DNA from: UBA8752 sp002172485
GTDB lineage: Bacteria > Bacteroidota > Bacteroidia > Flavobacteriales_D > Sanyastnellaceae
Reading direction: 5' to 3'
Assembly: GCA_042089915.1 (NCBI GenBank)
Contig: JBELJZ010000003.1
Span: 1 to 64,000, forward strand
DNA length: 64,000 nucleotides
Shown: in pieces, positions 18,679 through 27,873 of the stretch
Position numbering within the stretch: the first letter of the stretch is position 1
Layout: each line of letters begins with the position of its first letter
Made by a program: the position numbers and the translations under genes
The notes under the pieces: model-generated
What the model saw: the letters and a program-made list of their open reading frames with translations, nothing else
The model's database searches: none
What the model was told of the DNA's origin: nothing

Positions 18679-19199
18679 AGGCCATCGGCCCCCAAACCCA
18701 TGGATTTGGGGTGCAGAAGAAGAAGAGCCAAACCGGTGAACAGAAGGCTTGAATTGCCCCATTCAGATCAGCCCGTGGTTGGTCAATAGAAATCTGCGCT
18801 AAAGGCTCCTGAGCAACGCCCAATGCGCAACTCGCTCAAAGCAAGACGCTGGCACGTGGTGCAGGACGAAGCGAACCTCGAAAATTTGAGGATTTGAGCA
18901 CGGCTGACCATATGGCCATGAATTTGAAAAATCAGGAGAGCGATTTCCCTGGATCCAAGCGCGCAAGCGGCCCGCATCACATCCAAACGCTGAAACAATG
19001 AACCGCAGCGAATCCATCACCAGCCTGGAGACCACCGTGCATGACGATTGAGTCAAAGCCTCAAGAGCGCGTCGTGGCAACAAACTACAAGGTGATAGGC
19101 GCTGGAGCAGGCGAGACACGGGGCCCATCGAATTCATGAATCACGTCACGCAGTCCAGCACCCTGCCTTGAAACCCGCGTCAGAATCCACTCGTCCCTA

Positions 19200-19227
19200 C
19201 TGAACGATAATTTACATTATGTAAAAT
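19200..19227 (+). other. Candidate dif site (XerC/XerD recombination site)
   Basis: The 28 bases divide as expected for dif: XerC-side arm CTGAACGATAA (19200-19210), six-base centre TTTACA (19211-19216), XerD-side arm TTATGTAAAAT (19217-19227). The right arm differs by one base from the arm of E. coli dif (TTATGTTAAAT) and by one from that of B. subtilis dif (TTATGTAAACT); the left arm keeps only the inner ATAA. A palindrome TTTACAT-T-ATGTAAA is embedded, so a regulator operator is the alternative. If real, it marks the replication terminus. Confidence 0.55.
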
Positions 19228-19286
19228 ATAGAAATCAAAAGAACGGGGAGCTGTGGACTCCCCATTCCCTCGAAGATGAACCTCGA

Positions 19287-20441
19287 TTACTCCAAAGTCT
19301 TGAGTTTGGTGCTGACCTCAAGCATCTTTTCGTCCATCCCCACACGGGCATAGATGTCGCGCAAGCTGCGCAACGTCTCACGGTCATCTGGTTCCACTTC
19401 CAGCGCATGCTCCAAGTACGGCAACGCAGTGGAGAACATGGCCTTGCCACCCTCCTCGAGTTCCTTCTGTTTTGTGGACTCGTCGCTGCTCATGCGGGGC
19501 TTCCACATGTCATTGGCTTCATTGACCATCTGCACGGCCTTGTTGAAGTACAATGCGCCGAGGTTGTAATTCGCATCGAAGTAGTCCGGCTTGATTTCCA
19601 AGCTCTTGGCGTATGCCTCGACCGCCTCGTCCGTCATGCCCAAGTTGTCATAGACGCTGCCCAGTGAAAACCAAAGGATCTCGTTCGTCGGGTCCTGCTC
19701 TGCGGCCAGCATCAGGTTTTCCTTGGCCAACTCAAATTGGCCACCCACCAAATAGATGTTGAGCTCCTCAATGATGAGGGCTTGCTCACGGGGGAAATCC
19801 TGGCGGGCATTCTGCAATGTGGTCAGCGCCTTGGCGGTGTCCCCTTCCATCTTCTGAATGTTGGCCGCAAACAAGAAGACATCGGGCACCTGGTACCCGT
19901 ACCCGCCGCACATCATGTACTGGTCCACGGCTCGGTCGTACATGGCCGCCTTCTCGAAGCACAGCGCGCTGTTGAAGATGGCCATCGTGTCCACAGCGCC
20001 GAGTGCCATGGTCAATTTCGACGACGTGACAAACAACTCCCCCGCACGACCGTAAACACCGTTGTTAAAGTAACTGATGCCGGCATTGCCTGCAATGGAG
20101 GCACCACGGGCAATGTCCGCTTTGCGCTCGTCGTCGTAACGGCTCTTCACATCCAACTCTTCCGCCTTGGCCAAACTCATGGCAGCCTTTTCAAGTGCGT
20201 CTGGCACCTGGGCGTAGAGCACGCTGTCTGAGGCAATGTTGGTGTAGATGTTGCCGCGGTACCGCCAGGTTTTTTCCTTGACGTTGGCCTTGGAATCCAG
20301 AATGGCTTGGTCGATGAACTCGGCCGCTTTCAGGTAATCACCGTCTTTATTGGCATTGTATGCACTGACGACGTCTTTCTGGGCGACGAGACCGAGAGGC
20401 AGGATGGCCATGACGGCCACGATGGACTTGAGGTTGAGCAT
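19287..20441 (-). CDS. Exported TPR-repeat protein
   Basis: A 384-residue protein with signal peptide (LKSIVAVMAILPLGLVAQ) and tetratricopeptide repeats along most of its length, the clearest being ILWFSLGSVYDNLGMTDEAV, AYAKSLEIKPDYFDANYNLG and ALEVEPDDRETLRSLRDIYA. It is probably a periplasmic scaffold for protein-protein contacts. The ATG at 20441 was chosen because it starts the signal peptide; a longer frame begins at 20474. A perfect -7 box for the minus strand lies 22 bases upstream of the ATG. It is transcribed towards the dif-like site. Confidence 0.8.
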   Translation of the reverse strand: MLNLKSIVAVMAILPLGLVAQKDVVSAYNANKDGDYLKAAEFIDQAILDSKANVKEKTWRYRGNIYTNIASDSVLYAQVPDALEKAAMSLAKAEELDVKSRYDDERKADIARGASIAGNAGISYFNNGVYGRAGELFVTSSKLTMALGAVDTMAIFNSALCFEKAAMYDRAVDQYMMCGGYGYQVPDVFLFAANIQKMEGDTAKALTTLQNARQDFPREQALIIEELNIYLVGGQFELAKENLMLAAEQDPTNEILWFSLGSVYDNLGMTDEAVEAYAKSLEIKPDYFDANYNLGALYFNKAVQMVNEANDMWKPRMSSDESTKQKELEEGGKAMFSTALPYLEHALEVEPDDRETLRSLRDIYARVGMDEKMLEVSTKLKTLE

Positions 20442-20462
20442 GGAATCAGCTTGAATCGGGTG

Positions 20463-20470
20463 CAAATCTA
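20463..20470 (-). promoter_or_regulatory. Promoter -7 box for the TPR gene
   Basis: On the minus strand the bases read TAGATTTG, an exact match to the Bacteroidota -7 consensus TAnnTTTG, 22 bases before the chosen ATG. No clear -33 TTG at the usual spacing. Confidence 0.5.
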
Positions 20471-20507
20471 GCACAAGCCGTGCCAGACTTGCAGCGCCGG
20501 TCTCAGC

Positions 20508-23051
20508 TTACTCCTCTCCGCCTTCCGGCACCGCTTCAGGAGCGGCACCTGCCTCCGAAGCACCGTCAGCACCCTCGGCGCCTTCTGCATTTGCGGCCAC
20601 CTCTTCCTCTTCGGATTTGGGCGTCCGGCAAACTGCTGCGATCTCATCGTTGTTCCGGAGGTTGATCAGGCGCACTCCTTGTGTGGCGCGGCCCATCGTG
20701 CGCAACTCATCCGCACCCGTCCGAATCGTGATGCCACTCTTGTTGATGACCATGAGGTCATCCTCATCGGTGACGCCGAGGATGGCGACGAGGTTGCCGG
20801 TCTTTTCGGTCACGCTCAGGGTCTTGACGCCCTTTCCGCCACGGTTGGTGATGCGGTAATCCTCCACTGCCGAACGCTTTCCGTAGCCACGCTCGCTGAC
20901 CACGAGCACGTCCTTGGAACCGTCCACAAGGATGACCATGCCCACGACTTCATCCTGCTCGTCGGCCAAGGTGACACCTTTCACACCTTGAGCCGTGCGG
21001 CCCACGGCACGCACCTTTTCTTCAGGGAAACGGATGGCCTTACCAGAACGGAGACCCATCAGAATCTCATTGTCTCCGGTGGTCAACTTGGCCTGCAGCA
21101 GCTCGTCGTCCTCGCGGATGGTGATGGCGTTGATGCCATTGGTCCGCGGACGGGAATAGGCTTCGAGGGTGGTCTTCTTGATGACCCCCTTCTTGGTGCA
21201 CATGACCACGTTGTGGGCATTGACATACTCCGGATTCTTGATGTCCTGGACAGGGATGTAGGCCATCACCTTGTCGTCCGACTCGATGTTGATCAGGTTC
21301 TGAATGGCCCGTCCCTTGGAGGTGCGAGACCCTTCCGGCACTTCGAAAATGCGCATCCAGAAGCAGCGCCCTTTCTGGGTGAAGATGAGCAGCCAGTTGT
21401 GGTTGGTCGCGGAGAAGATCTCCTCGATGAAATCCTGGTCGCGCGTGATGGCGCCCTTGGACCCCACTCCACCGCGGGACTGCTCCTTGTATTCGGCGAG
21501 GCGGGTCCGCTTGATGTAGCCGGCGTGGCTGATGGTGATGACCACCTGCTCGTCCGGAATCATGTCTTCGATGCTCAGTTCAGCGCTGGAGAACTCGATG
21601 CGGGAGCGGCGCTCATCGCCAAACTTCTCCTTCATTTCGAGGAGTTCGTCCTTGATGATGCCCATCCGGAGGGCCTTGTCCTCCAAGATGGCCTTCAGTC
21701 GACCAATGAGCTCCATCAACTCGTCGTACTCGGCGCGCAATTTGTCCCGCTCGAGACCGGTGAGCTTCTGGAGGCGCATGTCGAGGATGGCGCGGGCTTG
21801 AAGCTCGCTGAGCTCGAACTTTTCCATCAAGCCAGTGCGGGCTTCCTCCGGAGTCTGGCTGCCACGGATAAGTGCAATGACCTCGTCGAGGTTGTCGATG
21901 GCGATGATGAGGCCCTGCAAGATGTGGGCCCGCTCCTCCGCCTTGCGCAGCTCAAATTGGGTGCGGCGGACCACCACCTCGTGACGGTGCTCGATGTAGT
22001 GGAAGATCATCTCCCTCAGGTTCAGCAACTGCGGGCGCCCTTTGACCAGGGCGATGTTGTTGACCGAGAAGCTGGTTTGGAGCTGCGTGTATTTGTACAG
22101 CTTGTTGAGCACGACGTTGGGAATGGCGTCGCGTTTCAGGTCAAAGACCACACGGAGTCCCTTCCGGTCGGACTCATCGCGGATTTCGCTGATGCCCTCG
22201 ATCTTTTTCTCGTTGACGAGGTCAGCCGCCTTGCGGACCATGTCCGCTTTGTTGACCTGGTACGGAATCTCCTCGATGATGATCTGCTCCTTGCCCGTGC
22301 GGGTTTCTTCGAACCGGGCCTTTCCGCGCATGACCACACGGCCGCGGCCGGTCTCGTAGGCATCCTTCACGCCTTCCACGCCATAGATGACGCCTCCGGT
22401 CGGAAAATCCGGTGCCTTGACGTATTGCATCAAGCCTTCCACGGAAATGTTCGAATCGTCGATCATGGCCACACAACCGTCGATGACCTCGGTCAGATTG
22501 TGGGGCGGCATGTTGGTTGCCATGCCGACCGCAATGCCCGCCGCTCCGTTGACGAGGAGATTGGGAATTTTGGCTGGGAGCACGGTCGGCTCCTGCAGAC
22601 TGTCGTCGAAGTTGTTGGCGAGGTCCACCGTCTCCTTGTCGAGATCGGCCAGCATCTCTTCAGCGATTTTGCGGAGGCGGGCCTCCGTGTAACGCATGGC
22701 CGCCGGGTTGTCTCCGTCAATGGAGCCGAAGTTTCCTTGACCATCCACCATCGGGTAGCGCATGGACCAATTTTGAGCCAATCGCACCATGGTGTCGTAG
22801 ACGGAGCTGTCTCCGTGGGGGTGGTATTTGCCCAATACCTCACCGACGATGCGCGCTGACTTCTTGTAGGCCCGGTTGGACAAAACGCCCAATTCCAGCA
22901 TGCCGAACAGCACCCGACGGTGAACCGGCTTCAAGCCGTCTCGGACATCGGGCAAGGCCCGCGACACAATGACCGACATCGAATAATCGATGTAGGCCGA
23001 CTTCATCTCATCCTCAATCGAAATCGGAATGATTTTCTCTCCTTCTGCCAT
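20508..23051 (-). CDS. gyrA: DNA gyrase subunit A
   Basis: An 847-residue protein matching GyrA from end to end: MSVIVSRALPDVRDGLKPVH, active-site Tyr121 in MRYTEARL, quinolone-determining region HPHGDSSVYDTMVRLAQNW, and the GyrA box EQSRGGVGSKG in the C-terminal beta-pinwheel. At the two main resistance positions the residues are Ser82 and Asp86, the usual sensitive forms. The C-terminus ends in an acidic Glu/Ala-rich tail (SEEEEVAANAEGAEGADG and onward, about 35 residues). It introduces negative supercoils as an A2B2 complex with GyrB, which is not in the window. Confidence 0.97.
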   Translation of the reverse strand: MAEGEKIIPISIEDEMKSAYIDYSMSVIVSRALPDVRDGLKPVHRRVLFGMLELGVLSNRAYKKSARIVGEVLGKYHPHGDSSVYDTMVRLAQNWSMRYPMVDGQGNFGSIDGDNPAAMRYTEARLRKIAEEMLADLDKETVDLANNFDDSLQEPTVLPAKIPNLLVNGAAGIAVGMATNMPPHNLTEVIDGCVAMIDDSNISVEGLMQYVKAPDFPTGGVIYGVEGVKDAYETGRGRVVMRGKARFEETRTGKEQIIIEEIPYQVNKADMVRKAADLVNEKKIEGISEIRDESDRKGLRVVFDLKRDAIPNVVLNKLYKYTQLQTSFSVNNIALVKGRPQLLNLREMIFHYIEHRHEVVVRRTQFELRKAEERAHILQGLIIAIDNLDEVIALIRGSQTPEEARTGLMEKFELSELQARAILDMRLQKLTGLERDKLRAEYDELMELIGRLKAILEDKALRMGIIKDELLEMKEKFGDERRSRIEFSSAELSIEDMIPDEQVVITISHAGYIKRTRLAEYKEQSRGGVGSKGAITRDQDFIEEIFSATNHNWLLIFTQKGRCFWMRIFEVPEGSRTSKGRAIQNLINIESDDKVMAYIPVQDIKNPEYVNAHNVVMCTKKGVIKKTTLEAYSRPRTNGINAITIREDDELLQAKLTTGDNEILMGLRSGKAIRFPEEKVRAVGRTAQGVKGVTLADEQDEVVGMVILVDGSKDVLVVSERGYGKRSAVEDYRITNRGGKGVKTLSVTEKTGNLVAILGVTDEDDLMVINKSGITIRTGADELRTMGRATQGVRLINLRNNDEIAAVCRTPKSEEEEVAANAEGAEGADGASEAGAAPEAVPEGGEE

Positions 23052-23101
23052 GTTGTCATCCCCCCGCAGACCGCGGCTTACGGCCCCATTTGGGGGTTCA
23101 G

Positions 23102-23109
23102 CGAAAATA
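23102..23109 (-). promoter_or_regulatory. Variant -7 box for gyrA
   Basis: The minus strand reads TATTTTCG, the TTCG variant of TAnnTTTG, 51 bases upstream of the gyrA ATG. Confidence 0.4.
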
Positions 23110-23219
23110 CCGCTTCCCCTTCCCCCAGCGGGTGCCTTTTGGTCCGTATTTTGAACAAGCCTGACGGTGGCTTGTGGAAAATCACACGCCTACAAAATCA
23201 ACCGCTCCTTTGGCGGCAA

Positions 23220-23227
23220 TAGCTTTG
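23220..23227 (+). promoter_or_regulatory. Promoter -7 box for clpC
   Basis: TAGCTTTG matches TAnnTTTG exactly and lies 31 bases upstream of the clpC ATG. No clear -33 element is visible. Confidence 0.5.
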
Positions 23228-23258
23228 ACAATCGGGGTTCGCCCCATCAACATTGAAC

Positions 23259-25895
23259 ATGGACGCAAAATTCTCTCCCCGGGTCAAGGACGTCATCACG
23301 TACAGCCGTGAGGAAGCGTTGCGACTCGGCCACAATTACATCGGTGTCGAGCACCTTCTGCTGGGCATCATCCGAGAGGGAGAAGGCACGGCCATCCGCA
23401 TCTTGGAAGGCCTCAACGTCGACCTGCCTCGACTTCGCAAGATGGTCGAGGGCAGCATCTCCCCTTCTGCTGTCACTGCGGGAAATCCGGGCAACATCCC
23501 CTTGGTCAAACAGGCTGAGAAAATCTTGAAGATCACCTATCTCGAAGCCAAGACCTTCAAGAGCCCGGTCATTGGAACTGAACACCTTCTCCTCTCCATT
23601 TTGAAAGACGAAAACAACGTGGCCACCAAGGCCCTGCTCGCGCTCAACGTCGACTACGACGAAGCCAAACAGGAATTCGAGAGCATCCTGTCCGATGGCG
23701 GTGGAACGTCCAGCACACCCCGAGCTGAATTTCCAGGCATGGCAGATGACGAAGAAGAACGCGGTTCCATGGGCAATGGTCCTGGGCGCGGCGGCGCCTC
23801 CAAGGCAGACAGCAAGAGCAAGACGCCGGTACTCGACAACTTCGGTCGCGACCTGACCGCACTCGCTGAGGAGGGCAAGCTCGATGCCATCGTGGGCCGC
23901 GAAAAGGAAATCGAGCGCGTGAGCCAAGTGCTGGCCCGCCGCAAGAAGAACAACCCCATCCTCATCGGTGAGCCCGGCGTGGGCAAGAGTGCCATCGCAG
24001 AAGGCCTGGCCATCCGCATCGTGGAGAAGAAAGTGTCTCGCGTGCTGTTCGGAAAGCGCGTGGTGACCTTGGACGTCGCCTCGTTGGTGGCCGGAACCAA
24101 GTACCGCGGCCAATTCGAAGAGCGCATGAAGGCGGTGATGAACGAGCTGGAAAAGAGCTTGGACGTCATCCTCTTCATTGACGAAATCCACACCATTGTG
24201 GGCGCTGGTGGGGCCAGCGGTTCGCTCGACGCTTCGAACATGTTCAAGCCGGCGCTGGCACGTGGCGAGATTCAATGCGTCGGCGCCACCACCTTGGACG
24301 AGTACCGACAGCACATCGAAAAGGACGGCGCTTTGGAACGCCGGTTCCAGAAGGTCCTGGTCGAACCGACCTCCGTCGAGGAAACGATTGAAATCCTCAA
24401 CAACATCAAGGACAAGTATGAAGAGCATCACTCCGTGAACTACACGGAAGAAGCCGTTCGATGCTGTGTCTCCCTCACCTCGCGGTACATCACCGACCGC
24501 CACTTGCCGGACAAGGCCATCGACGCCCTCGACGAAGTGGGCAGCCGCGTGCACTTGAACAACATCAATGTCCCCCAGGAGATCATCGACATCGAGCAAG
24601 AGATCGAGGAGGTCAAGGAGGAAAAGAACCGGGTCGTCCGCAGCCAGAAATACGAAGAGGCCGCACGCCTTCGTGACTCCGAGCGTCAATTGACCGGAAA
24701 GCTCGCCGCAGCGAAAAAGAAGTGGGAGGAGGACACCAAAACCCATCGGGTGACGGTGACAGAAGACCACGTTGAAGAAGTGGTGGCCATGATGACGGGC
24801 ATTCCCGTTCAGCGCATCGCTGAGAAAGAAAGCGGAAAGCTCTCCCGAATGGACGAGGACATGGCCGACAAAGTCATTGGCCAACCCGTGGCTGTCCGAC
24901 AGGTGGTTCGCGCCATCAAGCGGAACCGCGCTGGACTCAAGGATCCGAGCAAACCCGTTGGCAGCTTCATCTTCCTCGGGCCAACAGGCGTTGGAAAGAC
25001 CCAACTCGCCAAGGAACTCGCCAAGAACCTTTTCGATTCCGAGGAAGCCCTGATCCGCATCGACATGTCGGAGTACATGGAGAAGTTTGCCGTCAGCCGC
25101 CTGGTTGGTGCGCCTCCGGGATATGTCGGATATGAAGAGGGTGGACAGCTCACCGAAAAGGTCCGTCGCAAGCCCTACTCCATCGTTCTCCTCGATGAGA
25201 TTGAAAAGGCCCACCCCGACGTTTTCAACTTGCTTCTGCAGGCCCTCGATGATGGGCAACTGACAGACAGTCTCGGACGTCGCGTGGATTTCCGGAACAC
25301 CATCATCATCATGACGTCCAACATCGGTGCACGTCAGCTTCAAGATTTTGGCACTGGCGTGGGCTTCTCAACGGGTGCAAAACAGGCCAAGGAAGGAGAC
25401 GACCGTCGCGGGGTCATCCAGAATGCACTGAAGCGTGCTTTCGCCCCGGAGTTCCTGAACCGGGTTGACGACGTGATTGTCTTCAACAGCCTGAAGCGCG
25501 AGGACATTCACCAGATCATCGACCTCGAACTTCGCAAGTTGTTTGGACGGATTGAAAGCCTCGGATACAGCATTACGCTCACCGACGCCGCCAAGGACTT
25601 CCTCGTGGAGAAAGGCTACGACGAACAGTTCGGTGCTCGCCCGCTCCGCCGCGCACTCCAGAAATACCTGGAGGATCCGCTCGCTGAGGAAATCATCAGT
25701 GCACAGCTTCAGGAAGGCGACAAAATCGAAGGCGATGCCATGGAGGGTCAAGACGAACTGGCCATCCGCATCATCAAAAGTGAAGCACCTGAATCCACTG
25801 AGGACGCATCCGATCAGGGGGCACCTGAAACACCTGAAGCCGACGCTGCCGAAGAGACGGCAGACGATGCCGCGGGCGATGAAGAGCAAGCCTGA
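23259..25895 (+). CDS. clpC: ClpC-type AAA+ chaperone, ATP-binding subunit of Clp protease
   Basis: An 878-residue HSP100 protein: Clp N-domain repeats (residues 1-145, NYIGVEHLLLGIIREGEG), first AAA+ module with Walker A GEPGVGKS at 237-244 and sensor region LFIDEIHTIVGAGG, a UVR-type coiled middle (NRVVRSQKYEEAARLRDSER), second AAA+ module with Walker A GPTGVGKT near 574, and a candidate ClpP-docking loop FGTGVGFSTG. It unfolds substrates and feeds them to ClpP. The ATG at 23259 (MDAKFSPRVK) was chosen over a TTG two codons earlier. The last 45 residues are acidic and Ala-rich. The ftsB-like gene follows by 5 bases. Confidence 0.96.
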   Translation: MDAKFSPRVKDVITYSREEALRLGHNYIGVEHLLLGIIREGEGTAIRILEGLNVDLPRLRKMVEGSISPSAVTAGNPGNIPLVKQAEKILKITYLEAKTFKSPVIGTEHLLLSILKDENNVATKALLALNVDYDEAKQEFESILSDGGGTSSTPRAEFPGMADDEEERGSMGNGPGRGGASKADSKSKTPVLDNFGRDLTALAEEGKLDAIVGREKEIERVSQVLARRKKNNPILIGEPGVGKSAIAEGLAIRIVEKKVSRVLFGKRVVTLDVASLVAGTKYRGQFEERMKAVMNELEKSLDVILFIDEIHTIVGAGGASGSLDASNMFKPALARGEIQCVGATTLDEYRQHIEKDGALERRFQKVLVEPTSVEETIEILNNIKDKYEEHHSVNYTEEAVRCCVSLTSRYITDRHLPDKAIDALDEVGSRVHLNNINVPQEIIDIEQEIEEVKEEKNRVVRSQKYEEAARLRDSERQLTGKLAAAKKKWEEDTKTHRVTVTEDHVEEVVAMMTGIPVQRIAEKESGKLSRMDEDMADKVIGQPVAVRQVVRAIKRNRAGLKDPSKPVGSFIFLGPTGVGKTQLAKELAKNLFDSEEALIRIDMSEYMEKFAVSRLVGAPPGYVGYEEGGQLTEKVRRKPYSIVLLDEIEKAHPDVFNLLLQALDDGQLTDSLGRRVDFRNTIIIMTSNIGARQLQDFGTGVGFSTGAKQAKEGDDRRGVIQNALKRAFAPEFLNRVDDVIVFNSLKREDIHQIIDLELRKLFGRIESLGYSITLTDAAKDFLVEKGYDEQFGARPLRRALQKYLEDPLAEEIISAQLQEGDKIEGDAMEGQDELAIRIIKSEAPESTEDASDQGAPETPEADAAEETADDAAGDEEQA

Positions 25896-25900
25896 ACTGA

Positions 25901-26197
25901 ATGGACCGCATCCACGACATCATCGAGCGGCTGAGACTGACCAACCGGTATGTCTTGGCCGCTGTCCTTTTTCTGGTTTGGATGCTCACGTTGGCCGACG
26001 TTGACCTGTTGCGCATGGTGAAGACCCACGCCGAACGCCATGACATCGAAACCAAGATGGAGGAGCACCGACAAAGGATTTCTGAATTGGAGGCGGACCT
26101 TGAGCAATTGAGAACCGACCCTTCGGCCAAGGAGCGGCACGCACGAGAAGCATACTATATGCACAAGCCCGACGAGGACGTCTTCGTCTACCGCTGA
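25901..26197 (+). CDS. FtsB/DivIC-family septum formation protein
   Basis: A 98-residue protein with the FtsB/DivIC layout: short cytoplasmic N-terminus, one transmembrane helix (YVLAAVLFLVWMLTLAD, about residues 18-35), a periplasmic coiled coil (HDIETKMEEHRQRISELEAD) and a short conserved tail (ERHAREAYYMHKPDEDVFVY) typical of Bacteroidota members. It would act in the divisome with FtsL and FtsQ. It starts 5 bases after clpC and is probably co-transcribed. Confidence 0.85.
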   Translation: MDRIHDIIERLRLTNRYVLAAVLFLVWMLTLADVDLLRMVKTHAERHDIETKMEEHRQRISELEADLEQLRTDPSAKERHAREAYYMHKPDEDVFVYR

Positions 26198-26209
26198 GGC
26201 CCGTGGCGT

Positions 26210-26680
26210 TCAGCTGCTGTGGTCACGGACGATGACCCAATCTCCATCTTTCCGTTCCCAAACCAGGCTGAACCAACCTGAGAGGGTGTCGCGCTCAGCT
26301 GGGCGATCCAAGCGCCAACTTCCCAGCATCAGTGCGTGGTTGACTCCGGCGAACGTCAGGTCCTCCACACCGAATGTGAGTCTCCCCATGGCATCACGGT
26401 TGGGGTAAGACTGGCGGTAATTGTCCAATGTAGTGGTCCAACCTCTGGAAGGCCCGCGGCTCCCGACAAACAACAAGCTGTCGGATGTCCAATACGCGGC
26501 CATGAATCCCTCCAGATCACCTGAGTTCCACGCCGCTTCCTGCGCGGCCATGCGTTCCAGAATGCGCGTCCTGTCCTGATTCAAGCCAGCGTCTCGTCCG
26601 GCATCCGGCACGACACACCCCATCCACAGCAACAGACCGAGGACGAGCCCACAGTTGGATTGCGATCCTCTGCGCATCAT
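26210..26680 (-). CDS. SnoaL/DUF4440-like lipoprotein
   Basis: A 156-residue lipoprotein (signal sequence LVLGLLLWMGC) with an NTF2-like fold of the DUF4440/SnoaL group: ILERMAAQEAAWNSGDLEGF, YWTSDSLLFVG, WSGWFSLVWERKDGDW-like end (LSGWFSLVWERKDGDWVIVR) and a final DHSS. Such domains often bind small ligands; the ligand is unknown. The ATG shares one base with the ychF stop (TGATG), so it is the second gene of the ychF transcript. Confidence 0.8.
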   Translation of the reverse strand: MMRRGSQSNCGLVLGLLLWMGCVVPDAGRDAGLNQDRTRILERMAAQEAAWNSGDLEGFMAAYWTSDSLLFVGSRGPSRGWTTTLDNYRQSYPNRDAMGRLTFGVEDLTFAGVNHALMLGSWRLDRPAERDTLSGWFSLVWERKDGDWVIVRDHSS

Positions 26681-27777
26681 CAGACGTTGAAACGGAAGTG
26701 CATGATGTCGCCGTCCTCGACGATGTACTCTTTGCCTTCGATGCTGAGTTTGCCGGCCTCCTTGACCGCTTGCTCACTCCCGTGCTCCACGAAATCCTGA
26801 TACTTCATGACTTCAGCGCGGATGAAGCCTTTTTCGAAGTCCGTGTGGATCACGCCCGCAGCCTGTGGGGCGGTACTCCCCGCTTTGACCGTCCAGGCCC
26901 GCACCTCCTTTTCTCCGGCAGTGAAGTACGTCTGAAGGTCGAGCAAACTGTAGGCCGACCGAATCAGCTTGGCCACGCCGGGCTCCTCCAATCCAATGTC
27001 AGCCAGGAACATTTCCCGTTCCTCTGCATCCTCCAGTTCCGCGATGTCCGCCTCAATGGCCGCACCAATCAAGAGTGTTCCCGCCCCTTCTGCGGCTGCC
27101 ATTTCCTGGACGCGATCGACATGCGCGTTGCCATCGACCACGGCCCCTTCCTCCACGTTGCAGACGTACAAAATGGGCTTCCCTGTGAGCAGCTGCATTT
27201 CTTGAAACAAGGGCTCTTCGCTGTCCTCGCGTTCCACGGCCCGGGCAGAGATGCCTTGCTCCAAGGCCGCTTTCACCCGTTCGTAGAGGTCGAGTTGCTT
27301 CCGGGCGTCCTTGTCTCCGATGGACGCCTGCTTGGCCACTTTTTGCATCCGGGTCTCCACCGTCTCCAAATCCTTCAACTGCAACTCCGTATCAATGACT
27401 TCCTTGTCTCGAATGGGGTCCACACTGCCATCCACGTGGACGATGTTGTCGTCCTCAAAGCACCGGAGAACATGCAAAATGGCGTGGGTCTCCCGAATGT
27501 TGGCCAGGAACTTGTTGCCGAGTCCCTCCCCTTTGCTGGCGCCTTTCACGAGTCCGGCGATGTCCACAATCTCCACCGTTGTGGGCACGGTGTTCTGCGG
27601 CTGGACCATCTCCACCAGTTTCTCCAACCGCGCATCCGGCACGTTGATCACGCCGAGGTTCGGTTCGATGGTGCAGAACGGAAAGTTGGCACTCTGCGCC
27701 TTGGCGTTGGAGAGGCAATTGAAGAGGGTCGATTTGCCAACATTGGGCAGGCCGACGATGCCGCATTTCAGGGCCAT
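26680..27777 (-). CDS. ychF: Redox-regulated ribosome-binding ATPase YchF
   Basis: A 365-residue Obg-family P-loop protein. It has G1 GLPNVGKST at residues 8-16, G2/G3 region DIAGLVKGASKGEGLGN, the NxxE motif characteristic of ATP preference (YVCNVEEG), a coiled-coil insert, and a C-terminal TGS domain ending in VEDGDIMHFRFNV. YchF/OLA1 proteins bind ATP rather than GTP and associate with ribosomes. The ATG at 27777 (MALKCGIVG) is the family start; a long upstream frame is spurious and covers the divergent promoter region. A perfect -7 box lies 20 bases upstream. Confidence 0.95.
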   Translation of the reverse strand: MALKCGIVGLPNVGKSTLFNCLSNAKAQSANFPFCTIEPNLGVINVPDARLEKLVEMVQPQNTVPTTVEIVDIAGLVKGASKGEGLGNKFLANIRETHAILHVLRCFEDDNIVHVDGSVDPIRDKEVIDTELQLKDLETVETRMQKVAKQASIGDKDARKQLDLYERVKAALEQGISARAVEREDSEEPLFQEMQLLTGKPILYVCNVEEGAVVDGNAHVDRVQEMAAAEGAGTLLIGAAIEADIAELEDAEEREMFLADIGLEEPGVAKLIRSAYSLLDLQTYFTAGEKEVRAWTVKAGSTAPQAAGVIHTDFEKGFIRAEVMKYQDFVEHGSEQAVKEAGKLSIEGKEYIVEDGDIMHFRFNV

Positions 27778-27796
27778 GGATTCTCGATTTGGAGGG

Positions 27797-27804
27797 CAAA
27801 GATA
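27797..27804 (-). promoter_or_regulatory. Promoter -7 box for ychF
   Basis: The minus strand reads TATCTTTG, an exact TAnnTTTG match, 20 bases upstream of the ATG. Confidence 0.55.
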
Positions 27805-27873
27805 ACCGCCACTGTCCCGGCCGACTTTCCCTGCTTTTGTCCACAGGGGCCAAAACAGCGCAAGCGACCTGCG

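Larger units (their letters stand above)
18652..19286. other. Gene-poor segment between a T9SS gene and a TPR gene
   Basis: About 0.63 kb with no convincing coding region. The longest open frames are on the minus strand (18799-19137 and 18783-18998), overlap each other in different frames and match no family I know. It contains many short local repeats and palindromes (for example around CCTCGAAAATTTGAGG near 18870). A XerD-like arm lies at its left end and a full dif-like site near its right end. It could be a decayed mobile element, a non-coding RNA locus or terminus-associated spacer. Confidence 0.5.

Noticed and set aside
18799..19137. 112-codon minus-strand frame in the gene-free segment
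   Set aside because: No family match, overlaps another equally poor frame, and no promoter or start context supports it.
19211..19225. Palindrome TTTACAT-T-ATGTAAA as a Crp/Fnr-type operator
   Set aside because: Possible, but the bases fit the dif layout better and the site is over 1.2 kb from the TPR gene start and downstream of that gene. Kept as the alternative explanation.
20679..22859. Long plus-strand frame of 726 codons across gyrA
   Set aside because: It is antisense to gyrA, which is certain. High-GC codon bias leaves the complementary frame open.
23247..25343. Long minus-strand frame of 698 codons across clpC
   Set aside because: Antisense shadow of clpC with no recognisable domain.
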